A stretch of 40,903 bases of DNA from Paracamarosporium sp. OC-R06-R3 (taxonomy: Eukaryota > Ascomycota > Dothideomycetes > Pleosporales > Didymosphaeriaceae): positions 1 through 40,903 of the forward strand of contig JACVRA010000371.1 in NCBI GenBank assembly GCA_019828545.1. The letters are read 5' to 3'. A model generated the notes under the pieces. It searched no databases, was not told the origin of the DNA, and saw only the letters and a list, made by a program, of their open reading frames with translations. Below, piece by piece: positions 20,425 to 28,599 of the stretch. Position numbers and translations under genes: made by a program. The first letter of the stretch is position 1; each line of letters starts with the position of its first letter.

Positions 20425-20649
20425 TACCGCATAATCTCATATAATACGTCTATGCTAGGCTCAAAAGAGAAGCTCTAAGCTGTGCAGTGATTGGATAGAT
20501 CTCTATATAAGTGGAGAGAAAGCTATGTCCACTACCTTATTTGCTCTGATTTATCACGTGCTATCCTATATAGTGGAATCCAGTACCTGATTGGAACCAA
20601 CCTGCCTATTTAAGCCTAGCATAGACGTATTATTCGAGATTATGCGGTA
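20425..20649. mobile_element. MITE with 37-bp terminal inverted repeats and TA target
   Basis: The left end 20425-20461 (TACCGCATAATCTC...) and right end 20613-20649 (...GAGATTATGCGGTA) are inverted repeats matching at 35 of 37 positions; only two adjacent bases differ. The outermost TA on each side fits the TA target duplication of Tc1/mariner/pogo-type elements. The element is about 223 bp between them, AT-rich and non-coding. It is probably mobilised in trans by a related transposase. No long open frame is inside. Confidence 0.85.
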
Positions 20650-21134
20650 CATGGTAAACGTTACTGAAGGCTATAGACTCGTGTGCCTTGTTTACTAATC
20701 TACACACCCACGAAATCAATAAACTCACTTTTACTACATCGACTTCGTCTTTGTTCATTCATCTGACGGCTCAGTCGAACCGAGCCCCACGGGTTGTATG
20801 GTCAAAGCTTCAGCTAGTGGGAGACTTTTGTTGTTGCAAGCGGCAAAATTTTCGCAGAAGTCATTCTGAACAATCATACAATCAAAAACAAAAGTCGAAC
20901 ACTACCTGACTTTTATGACAAGGGGGTATATTGTAAGATCTGTGGTATCAGGATTGTTCCATTACCTCAACCGCGAGTAAGTCTCGCTCGAGGCAAATGA
21001 CGTTGTGAGACATCGTGATCCACCCAAGTTCTGTATGCGCCTGAACTCTAATGGAGAAAAAGCCCTTCTGCATGCATAGCCCTAAGAACGCATTTAGGGA
21101 GCCGCCAGTAAGCACCTAGTACGCCGCCCGCCAG
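20650..21134. other. Gene-free stretch
   Basis: No assignable coding sequence. A 73-codon plus-strand frame (20688-20909) shows no motif. Confidence 0.4.
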
Positions 21135-21257
21135 CTAAGCATCCGAGTTGGGCGCCATTCCCCACCGCTCGGGCGTCCTCTTCTTGCAATACGCCTCCGC
21201 CTCATCCAATGTCATGCTCTTACACACAGCATAATACAAAACGAACTTCGGGTTACT
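21135..21257 (-). pseudogene. Terminal-exon-like fragment, unassigned
   Basis: The minus strand reads NPKFVLYYAVCKSM, TLDEAEAYCKKRTPERWG, then MAPNSDA and TAG at 21137-21135. It is preceded by ATATAG, a good acceptor, with a branch-like ACTAAG upstream. Its amphipathic, charged composition looks like real protein. I do not recognise the family. It may be the last exon of a gene whose other parts have decayed in the AT-rich DNA to the right. Confidence 0.35.
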
Positions 21258-21639
21258 CTATATTAACTTAGTTCGAAGGGCTGCTTCCTCTTCTAGTCCT
21301 ATCTACCTTGCTTTCGAACAACCAATTACACATGACAGCAAAATACAAAGAAGGATGCAAGCCTCTATCGTAACAAACACTCCTTTCATGACCGGTTCGG
21401 CGTTCTTAGATTCCCCAATCGCATCTTGTGCTCTGCACGCCATACACTAGTCCAGACATCAAGCGATCCCAAGGTAGCCGTTTGCTAATGATGAACGAAT
21501 GTGATTTGACAAGTTGATTAATCTACGATAAATATCACACATCCGAGCTGAGGCCATAAAGGCCCTTCGACTTTCTATCTTGACTGTCATCAATGCTCCC
21601 AGAGACCAGCTAGACTTGAGTTAGCTTACGCTTGTTCTA

Positions 21640-22160
21640 GATTCATCCTACTTACTTTGATAAGGCCATCGGCTATAGCCTTCTCTACGTATTGAGAAAG
21701 GTCTCTTTCTTCAAAAGTAGCGCCCGACGTGTAGTTTTTAGAGGGCTACGCCGTAAAGAGACGAATTTTTGGGTCAAGTTCCCGTGTCCGCAACACAGGC
21801 TTTCTTAGTTAGCGCTTTCAGAAGCCATCCGACTAGGGATATGATTCAACCCTCGACGTGTAATTTCGTAATAAATCTCTTCATACGTAAAGATAGAAAT
21901 GAAGACAAGTAACAACTATCCTGATGAAAGCTCATTTCCCTCCAAGCCCACAAAAGACAGAAGATCCTTACGGCGAACGATTTCTAGCAAAGCTTTCAGA
22001 GGCGACAGGCTAAAGATGAAACTTCTTCTTTGAAGTGCATCCTGGGTTATCCTTAAGATGTCGGGATATCAGTGCTCGAACTCAAAGGACTTGCTATTTT
22101 GTTGCGGATCTATGGAGCCCGCTCCAGACAGACTATAGAAGCAGCTAAGCATTGCCTCAC
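21640..22160 (-). pseudogene. Coding-like relic, unassigned
   Basis: The minus strand has RTRELDPKIRLFTA, an in-frame TAG, then NYTSGATFEERDLSQYVEKA and IADGLIKVSRM in one frame (about 21790-21645). Further upstream, near 22050-21925, it reads QRRSFIFSLSPLKALLEIVR followed by RKDLLSFVGLEGNEL in another block. Both look like conserved protein sequence interrupted by stops and frame changes. I cannot name the family. Confidence 0.3.
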
Positions 22161-22875
22161 ATATACTACGCTAGCGTATCGTAACACGGACGATTAAAAT
22201 GGTTGGGATGTAAACTGGGAATGAGAGATACGTACTGTACTTTCGAATTCTTAGAATTAGCGTGGTGCGTCGGAATGCTTGCAAAGCTGTCCGAGAATAA
22301 TTAGCGGTCATTTCGTTTTGTTCTACAGCAATATGATCGTTGTTTGGCTCTGCGTATTTGGCCGTTGCTCTTGGTCCCGGAAAATGGGACATCAGAGATT
22401 CGTGGTTGGTACACGCAAAATTACAGTCATTTAGATATCTCACGCTCTTCTTTACAAAGGTAGATCTCCCTAAGCTTCATCTCAGCTTTTTAGCACCATA
22501 TTTATGCAAATAATATTAATTTTCCCGATAAATCAATCGGCCATTGACTAGAAAAGATTACGAATTACACTGGATCCATAGAGTTGTCAGATTATGTACT
22601 ATGGAAGGAGCCGTTCATAGTGACTCATTTTGAACTATCGTGGATAGTTCAAATATAATAGTAACTGGGAACAAGCGTGAGGGCAGCTTATCACGTTATG
22701 TAAGTCTACAAATAAGAGAAGGACCTTACGTAGAGTTAGGTCAACAAGAATACACACCACAATCATCTATCTCATCAAGGGTTCACAGTGATCCATCATT
22801 ATACACAGTGAATCTGACAAGAGTCTTAGCGTCTATGCCTTACTTTCCGCTACAGTCCTGCTGAATGAATACTAA
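22161..22875. other. AT-rich gene-free stretch
   Basis: Short open frames only. Nothing conserved is seen. Confidence 0.4.
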
Positions 22876-23139
22876 TTAGATATTCCGACCCCAAACCGAG
22901 TACCTAGCCTGCAGCCTCTTGTCCATTGAAAAGCGTCTGATGAATAATGACAACATCAAAGCGCTAGCAGACATGCATGGCATCAAGATGAAGACAGCAC
23001 GGAAGCCGTGCACGTAAGATTTAAGGACCTGCGTCCTTCGCGGATCGTCAGTGGCCATACTTTGCAACATGGATATGTAGCTGTGTGAGGCTAATCTGCT
23101 AGACATGGCGTTTTGGAAAGCGGTGCCGCTGATGACCAC
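22876..23139 (-). pseudogene. MFS transporter, C-terminal fragment
   Basis: The minus strand reads GTAFQNAMSSRLASHSY, then SYVHGFRAVFILMPCMSASA followed by LMLSLFIRRFSMDKRLQARY. Major facilitator drug-efflux proteins end with this arrangement: an xFQNxxxxRL segment after a membrane helix, a cytosolic stretch, then a last helix preceded by a (D/E)SYVxGxRxxFIL motif and a tail such as RRFSM. About 85 residues survive and the preceding 12 or so helices are missing. The frame borders the SET-domain relic directly, so the two fragments meet at a rearrangement point near 23150. Confidence 0.65.
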
Positions 23140-23149
23140 TTATAACTGC

Positions 23150-23650
23150 CGTTGTATACGATGATAACCGAAGCGGGCTACCTAGGCACGGGAACTGGGA
23201 GGGACGTTTGGGAAAGGGCAAATCTCGGTTTCCTGGCCCAAAATACTCCCTACCATAAGTGATCGTGATTTCTTCGCCCTCCACGATTGGGCGACGTGCG
23301 GCGACCTTGACAGTGAAGCGATCGCCCATGACCTGTAGTTCCGCGTTGGGGTCGCAGCTATGGTTGACGAAATGCGGAGGGCCTGCAAGAAGGCTCGTAC
23401 GACAGTACTTCGTTTCGCTGAGGACGCTAAAATCGGTCTCGTTATCTTCCAGCCTGCCGAGATCTTCCTGACTCAAGGGTATGCGCCTGCCGTGGAGGTT
23501 CTCAACTAGCTCTCCCTTCGCTATATATCTCGTTGCGATGACGCAGGCTTCGTCTTCGAAAAGGTATTTCGTTGTACTAGCGACTCGAAACGCGTTGTTT
23601 GGTAAGTGTATCTTCAGGTAAGCAAGGAGATTACATACGGGTATATAGAG
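23150..23650 (-). pseudogene. SET-domain lysine methyltransferase fragment (SET9/Suv4-20-like)
   Basis: SET9/Suv4-20 enzymes methylate histone H4 lysine 20. One minus-strand frame reads NLLAYLKIHLPNNAFRV, TKYLFEDEACVIATRYIAKG, ELVENLHGRRIPL, DFSVLSETKYC, then HFVNHSCDPNAELQVMG and GEEITITYGREYFG. Order and spacing match the SET domain of this family: the N-flank helix ending YLP, RYIxKGE, the catalytic NHSCDPNA, and the GEEITITYG-x-x-YFG motif. The post-SET cysteines that should follow EYFGxxN are missing (NRDLPFPKRP), and the N-terminal helical region is cut off at about 23650, where the secreted-protein gene begins on the other strand. It looks truncated at both ends. The in-frame region itself has no stop. 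Confidence 0.75.
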
Positions 23651-23701
23651 CCGCGCTCTGCCACTGCAAATCTTGGGCCAAAACCAGCGATTACTGCAAC
23701 G

Positions 23702-24221
23702 ATGCCATCGATCTTCACTAGTACATTTCTCCTTTCATTGTACCCTCTAGTCACCGCAGTGGTCGCTCCGCCAGCGGCCTGTGCCAACACGGGGGGCCAG
23801 AATACCCCAGGCGGTATATACCGCTGCTTCGGTGAACACTTCATGGCGCCGGAAGGAAAGCCTGGTTGCTGGGACCGCCCGGAAGGGTGTTGGGAGGGCT
23901 GCGCATATGACCCACCTGATGTGGCAGGCATGTGTAGAGCGAACAATTTTGGGTCTATCTCGCCAGATGCAGGAGGATACTGTTTGATATATCAAAGTGA
24001 GGATTGTACGGGAGACCCAATGACGATTCATGGAAAACAGTGAGTGATGCTACATTACGCGTGGGCGATCTAGCAGCTGACACCTAGAAAGTAAAATTAG
24101 CTGTCCGGGTATTGAAGAAAAGATCCCGGATTACGGTTCGATAGAATGCTTCAAAAATGGAGATCAAGATCTCTTGGAAATGATCGGTTGGTGGGAACAT
24201 GAAAAGAGCTCCGAGTCCTGA
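23702..24221 (+). CDS. Predicted small secreted protein with 10 cysteines (candidate effector)
   Basis: Model: exon 1 23702-24039, intron 24040-24091 (GTGAGT, branch-like CTGAC, acceptor AAAG, 52 bp), exon 2 24092-24221, total 155 residues. The N-terminus MPSIFTSTFLLSLYPLVTAV is a clear signal peptide with probable cleavage near VVA. The mature part has ten cysteines: one near the start, then RCFGEHF, GCWDRPEGCWEGC, GMC, YCLIYQSEDC, and in exon 2 ISCPGIEEK and IEC. An even number and short length suggest five disulfides. Without splicing the frame ends at TGA 24041-24043, giving 113 residues and eight cysteines. Both forms begin at the same ATG. I recognise no named family. The location in a repeat-rich region next to gene relics fits fungal effectors, but this is inference. 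Confidence 0.6.
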
Positions 24222-24529
24222 TCGATGCGGGCGGCCTGTCGTCGAGGTACCCTTGGAACTTAGGAGACCCACTCCTTGGGACGCAAAGTTCAAGTCAGAA
24301 CCTACTTGCTATTGTCGTATCTAATAAAGTAATAAATTTGCGTCCTTGTATCACTATAGCATCAAAACGTCCCTTAGCTATCGTAAACTATCGTATAATA
24401 CGATACATCTAGCCTTTTTATCTAAGTACCTACCTCTATCACTTAACACAATGTATTCTCACTTGCGGTATGCTTTCGACCTCAACTCTATACCTTTGTT
24501 TCCTTAATATTAGTACTATTTGCTATAAA
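24222..24529. other. AT-rich non-coding flank
   Basis: No gene. Contains AT-rich runs around 24330-24440. Confidence 0.4.
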
Positions 24530-24673
24530 TGTATCAGCGCAGGTCACTCAAGACTCCGTATTCGGTGTGACTCGGGTCAGAGACAAATTGGAGTGCGTGC
24601 AGAGATATAACCTTAGATGCATTGAATGCCTATAGGCCTGGTACGAAAGGATACTAAAAAGCTGCCGAAAGCC
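24530..24673 (+). mobile_element. Truncated LTR fragment related to the solo LTR at 11838
   Basis: It begins TGTATCAGCGCAGGT, like the 11838 element (TGTATCGGCGCAGGT), and ends its similarity after CCTATAGGCCTGGTACGAAA and AGCTGCCG. The intermediate portion is diverged. The 3' half of the LTR and the TACA end are missing, and no target duplication is visible. Confidence 0.65.
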
Positions 24674-24719
24674 GCATTGTACTGACTCACCGCCAAGGAA
24701 ATAGGCGGGTAAGGAACTT

Positions 24720-24738
24720 TCACTACCACCACCACCAC
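24720..24738. repeat. Short (ACC)n microsatellite
   Basis: ACTACCACCACCACCACC, about six trinucleotide units. Confidence 0.8.
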
Positions 24739-25239
24739 CTCAAGACAGGATTAAGGACAATCAAGGTGTTGTGATGGGCCATGCTCATAGCACGGCTACA
24801 GATGGAGTCAGTATCACTAGGAGCACGAATGTGAGTATAAATGTACGAGGGGGACATTGAGCCAAGTAACAAATCATTTAGCACACGTACCATGGCGTCA
24901 AGCAAGGCTATCCTAGGTGATCAATGGAAGTAGGAATGTGTTGGCTGATGTGCAAATATGCACTATCTTAGCTCTTTAACGTCATGGAACGTCGTACATC
25001 AGATTGAGCTGCTTCTGATAGATGTAACATATGAGCTAGCTATCGACGTAATCAACTCCCGGTTGGACTCGATTCAGCCCAGCCTAGTGCAGCTTGACCT
25101 CGTCTATCTGCTTTATGCGGCCTGTTCATCTTTTTAATTATCCTAACAAGTTTCGACGTTCTTCCCAAGTTCTTTGTACTTTGTTTGATAATCGTGCGTT
25201 CGCAATGGTAGACTATCCGCACTAGTAGGGAGTAGCGTT

Positions 25240-25262
25240 CAAGCGTTCAAGCATTCAAGCGT
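25240..25262. repeat. Three tandem 10-bp units
   Basis: CGTTCAAG repeats as GCGTTCAAGC, GTTCAAGC and ATTCAAGCG. A short tandem repeat in non-coding DNA. Confidence 0.6.
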
Positions 25263-25325
25263 AATCTGCGACGGCTGCGGGGGTGCCAGGCGACGCATCC
25301 AGCTCTACGCAAGTAACTTCATCTT

Positions 25326-25507
25326 AGATCATACAAACAGTGAGTATGATATCCTTATACCCAGCTCAGTTAATTGACGCTGTGTAGTTGCAAATGCCGG
25401 GATTGAAGGGCGGGGCGGGGAACCGCTGGTGGCCATCAAGGACTTCAAAGAGCCTGCGCATCTTACGAGTCTAGGGGATACACTAGGTGTACGAGCTTAC
25501 ACCTACA
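25326..25507 (-). repeat. Second copy of the dispersed repeat at 5285-5545
   Basis: It shares ordered blocks with 5285-5545 but lacks about 70 bp found there. Read on the minus strand, a frame corresponding to the unassigned 105-codon frame of the other copy is interrupted by a TGA. Both may derive from one coding segment. Confidence 0.6.
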
Positions 25508-26245
25508 TTTTATGATTATGGCAAGATGGGACAAGTTGACAAGGAACTATGAAGCAGTATAGTGAGCACTAAAGGTTTCGTCGTAGGAGGCTAAGCAGAT
25601 TACGTTTATGGTCACGTGATCATAATCCTACCAAGATAGCGGGATCCCGGGAGCATCGTGGCTTGTGGGAGCAAGATATCTGCTCCCATCGAACCGAAAC
25701 AACAGAATCTACAGAATCTACAGAAGCAACCATAGATTGTGTAATCCAATGATCATTTTGCTATTTTCGGCTTCAAGTGGCAAAGGGTCTTGATTGATTA
25801 ATTGATTTGTTGATTCTTACGTTGAAGAACTCATGGAGATACGCTACTCCTCATCACTGAGGTGACAGATGAGGAAGACTAAGTTATGTACCAGGACAAT
25901 TATTTTGAGGGGAAATAGCAAATCATTATCCTCAGCCCAATCAAAGCCTCTAACTAGCTCGGCAATCATCTTGGTGCATCACCTTCATCAATGAGACAAG
26001 CGAAAACGTCACGACCCGCAGTATTGCCAGTATTAGCAAGATTAGTAATATTGGTAGAGTTCACCAGCTCGCTAGACCTTGTTACGACCCACCAGGTAAG
26101 CTCACAGCGTCAGCAATTATCTTAAAAATTGCGACCTGCAGTATCAACGACATCCTTAGCGTCAGCGTACTTTTGGGACCTGCAGGAGCTGCTGTGCTAG
26201 CAATATGTGTAACGTTATTAGTAAAGTCGCGGGAAGTAGAGCATA
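25508..26245. other. Stretch with no assignable gene
   Basis: Contains two short similar blocks with GACC(T/C)GCAGTAT near 26016 and 26136. No gene supported. Confidence 0.35.
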
Positions 26246-26655
26246 ATGCTTAATGGTTTGCCTCTAGAAGTCTATATAGTGAGATATTCCTAAATTTCAT
26301 ATCTGGAATGCTAACAATTTACTAACACTCTAACTAGGCTTTCACTGCGTTCGCTGCCTATAGGCTTATTATGCTATATGAAGCACACGCTACTGCAGCA
26401 TCCCGACACCCTTATGGCACGATTCCAGCGATGTCTTGTGGCTGTAGTGGAAGATCCCACGGATAGGAAGACGAAAGCGCTCATTTTAAGAAGTTCGCTA
26501 AGAGGATCCACGCTATACTTAAAAGAGGTAGATTCGATCTGATACGTGAGCTTAGGCGAAAACAGGACATGAATAGGGGGCTGATTTTAGCGCGATTCCT
26601 AAAAGAGATGTACTGGGCCAAATACGCAGCAGTCGCAGGGAGATGGGCTCTGACC
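26246..26655 (+). pseudogene. Two-exon relic, possibly F-box-type, with one TAG
   Basis: Exon 1 from ATG 26246 reads MLNGLPLEVYI, close to the start of an F-box (LPLEv). A 59-bp intron 26279-26337 (GTGAGA, branch-like TACTAAC, CTAACTAG) joins in phase to AFTAFAAYRLIMLYEAHATA, HPYGTIPAM, a TAG at 26464-26466, then KRIHAILKRGRFDLIREL and RFLKEMYWAKYAAVAGRWA. The protein then runs into DNA that is antisense to the next gene, so the copy breaks near 26650. A decayed copy of the last part lies at 985-1044. The F-box call rests on five residues. The rest is unassigned. Confidence 0.45.
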
Positions 26656-27102
26656 CTATCCTGTGATCCGCACTATCCTAGTCCTTTTGTTCCCAAAGCA
26701 AGCCTCCACATCAAGATTCTTTACGAATTCATCTTGCACATGTCCCTTGCAGTGTGGCGTTCTGCATTTTGGTTGGTCCTTGCCGCCTTCATCAAGGAAA
26801 TAGCATCTTTTCATGCACTTTCCGGTGTGCAAAACATGCGCACAGCGGAACTTGGAGGGGAAGTGCTTCGCTTTGATTTCTGTAACTTCTCGCGCCATGG
26901 AACCTATGTCATCGGCTGAAACGTTGTCGTCTATGGATGTGTAGTTGGATCCGATAGTGTCGTGTCGGGAGGCATGGACTGGCTCGCGCGCGAATATTCG
27001 AGGTAACCAACGAGACGGCCGAGGGGGGCCAACGCAAACGCGAACCTTGTAAATCGTATCGCGGTACTCGTATTCGCCAGAAGGGTCCCAGTGTGGACTC
27101 AT
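26656..27102 (-). CDS. Hypothetical protein with Cys/His cluster, 148 aa
   Basis: ATG 27102-27100 (MSPHWDPSGEYEYRD) to a stop at 26658-26656, open throughout. The C-terminal third contains RCAHVLHTGKCMKRCYF and PKCRTPHCKGHV, a Cys/His array (C-x7-C-x3-C ... C-x4-C-x2-H) that could bind zinc, though it does not match the CCCH or C2H2 spacing I know. The middle is acidic and polar (SIDDNVSADDIGSM). There is no signal peptide. A longer reading from an upstream non-ATG codon is open too, so the true start is uncertain. It is more GC-rich than the surroundings. Family not recognised. Confidence 0.45.
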   Translation of the reverse strand: MSPHWDPSGEYEYRDTIYKVRVCVGPPRPSRWLPRIFAREPVHASRHDTIGSNYTSIDDNVSADDIGSMAREVTEIKAKHFPSKFRCAHVLHTGKCMKRCYFLDEGGKDQPKCRTPHCKGHVQDEFVKNLDVEACFGNKRTRIVRITG

Positions 27103-28177
27103 GATCGGTCCTCTTCCTGTAACGCTTTTCCTGCGTGATGCTTCCAATGCGTAGAGCGTTAGATCATATGATGGTTTCTACCTCTCTTATACATCGTTCC
27201 ATAGGCAACATGCTGGAGCCTGATAGATGGGTTAGGAGAATACAAGCGGCAACCACTTCTCCTGTGGGGTCTTTATTCAAGGGTGAGAGACAAGGCGGAG
27301 CCACTGATCTTGGGAAGGTCTTAGGATTGCATAGACCTTGTGTGAAAGACCAAAGGAACCACTGACTTGGTTTCACGAAAGCATCCCCCGAAAGACCGTG
27401 GATAGAACACATCATCACCCAAGAGCCATCGAGCCTGCATTGAACTGCAGCTTCCCTTCTCATCCGAGACGGAGGTATTTCGGTCGTAAGGCAGAATCGA
27501 GACAGTCGATTTTTCAGATCATGCGCAGGGGTGGTGCACAGCCGCCTCGAGTAGCAAATCTAGTGTAGTCTGAAGAACATTACGCGTTTAGCAGGAGCTC
27601 AGCTTACTCCGGAGAAGCCGGTAGGATGGAGCTGGGTTGCGATGAGATGTGCTCTTATGACGGAACACAGGGGCACAGGATTTGGCGTGTAGAACGGAAG
27701 AAACGCCTTTCGCCTACGCTATCCGTTATGTTTTCTGGATTCCAGTTGTGAATCGATGATGACCGTGCGGACATGCTTCCAACAGTGTTTTGGGCGTGTT
27801 CAGGCTCGCCGTGTCCAATCCCATCGAGGTCACCAGGCCGACCCACATGTGAACCAGCCACCCAAGTGACGTAGCTACATGGAAGATTATCTCGATCTGA
27901 TCTCGACACAACCACTCGGGGAAGCAACGAAATTCTTGGTGTACGAGCCTGCTTTTTGCCGGAGTGAAAGACCGCACAATATTCACCTTTCATGTCTTAA
28001 AGTAGCATTTGCGCTGGTCTCGGAGGATCAGACTAGAGTGGATCTCGAGGCCAAAGAGCGGCGGGCTCTTTTCTCAGCGCCCTGTCTCAGGTTACTTTCC
28101 CCTGGATAGGCGTCGGGCGTGTTCCGCTTTGCAGTAGGCCTCACTATACAGGGACAAGCGCGTGAGACCCATCCGTC
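27103..28177. other. Stretch with no assignable gene
   Basis: Several overlapping open frames of 76-112 codons on both strands, none with motifs or convincing composition. I support none as a gene. Confidence 0.4.
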
Positions 28178-28187
28178 TATATAAAAA
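28178..28187 (+). promoter_or_regulatory. TATA box of the downstream secreted-protein gene
   Basis: TATATAAAAA lies about 80 bp upstream of the ATG at 28268, a normal distance for a fungal promoter. Confidence 0.5.
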
Positions 28188-28267
28188 GGAGACACTACTG
28201 TCCTTGATCCGATCATCTCGTTCTCACTCCGGTATACGTACAAGTCGCAGCAACGATACAACCAGTC

Positions 28268-28599
28268 ATGGGTCTTTCTCAAGACTGTCTGATCGTTCTT
28301 CTCACAGCCATTTCCACATTCTTTGTCTCTCGAAGTAGGTTCATAAGAGATCTGACGATGACATTTCGTCTCACCCCAGTACCTGCTATCTATTGAGCGA
28401 CGCTAAACTCTGCGCATCAGGAAGAGGCCACCTACGCATACCGCCGCAGAAAATTCAGCACACAGCATGCACTATCTGCGACTGCGGGCACTTTCGTCTG
28501 GAGCCTGACAATATCTGCAACATGGCATTTTACGGAAACCTCCCCCAAAGACCGTGCATATGTCGTCACGAAGAATGTGTCCACGAGACATCCGATTGA
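28268..28599 (+). CDS. Predicted small secreted Cys-rich protein, 81 aa (candidate effector)
   Basis: Exon 1 28268-28334 encodes MGLSQDCLIVLLTAISTFFV-SR, a typical signal peptide with a hydrophobic core. A GTAGGT donor at 28335 and an acceptor GCATCAG at 28418-28420 give an 86-bp intron with CTAAA before the acceptor. Exon 2 28421-28599 then continues in phase as RGHLRIPPQKIQ, HTACTICDCGHF, DNICNM, RPCICRHEECVHETSD. The mature part has seven cysteines in about 60 residues. An earlier acceptor (CCCCAG at 28379) would end the frame after a few codons, so the model depends on the later one. No family recognised. A TATA box precedes it. The odd number of mature cysteines leaves one free or implies a dimer. 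Confidence 0.5.

Noticed and set aside
23614..23946. Minus-strand frame antisense to the first secreted protein
   Set aside because: It is a shadow of the + strand gene, and the SET-domain homology lies in a different frame.
11838..24673. The 11838 and 24530 LTR pieces as two ends of one 12.8-kb retrotransposon
   Set aside because: The 11838 copy has its own complete target duplication, the 24530 copy is truncated, and the DNA between holds no gag/pol.
27655..28109. Overlapping frames on both strands around 27.7-28.1 kb
   Set aside because: None shows motifs, signal peptide or splice-supported extension, and they mutually exclude one another.
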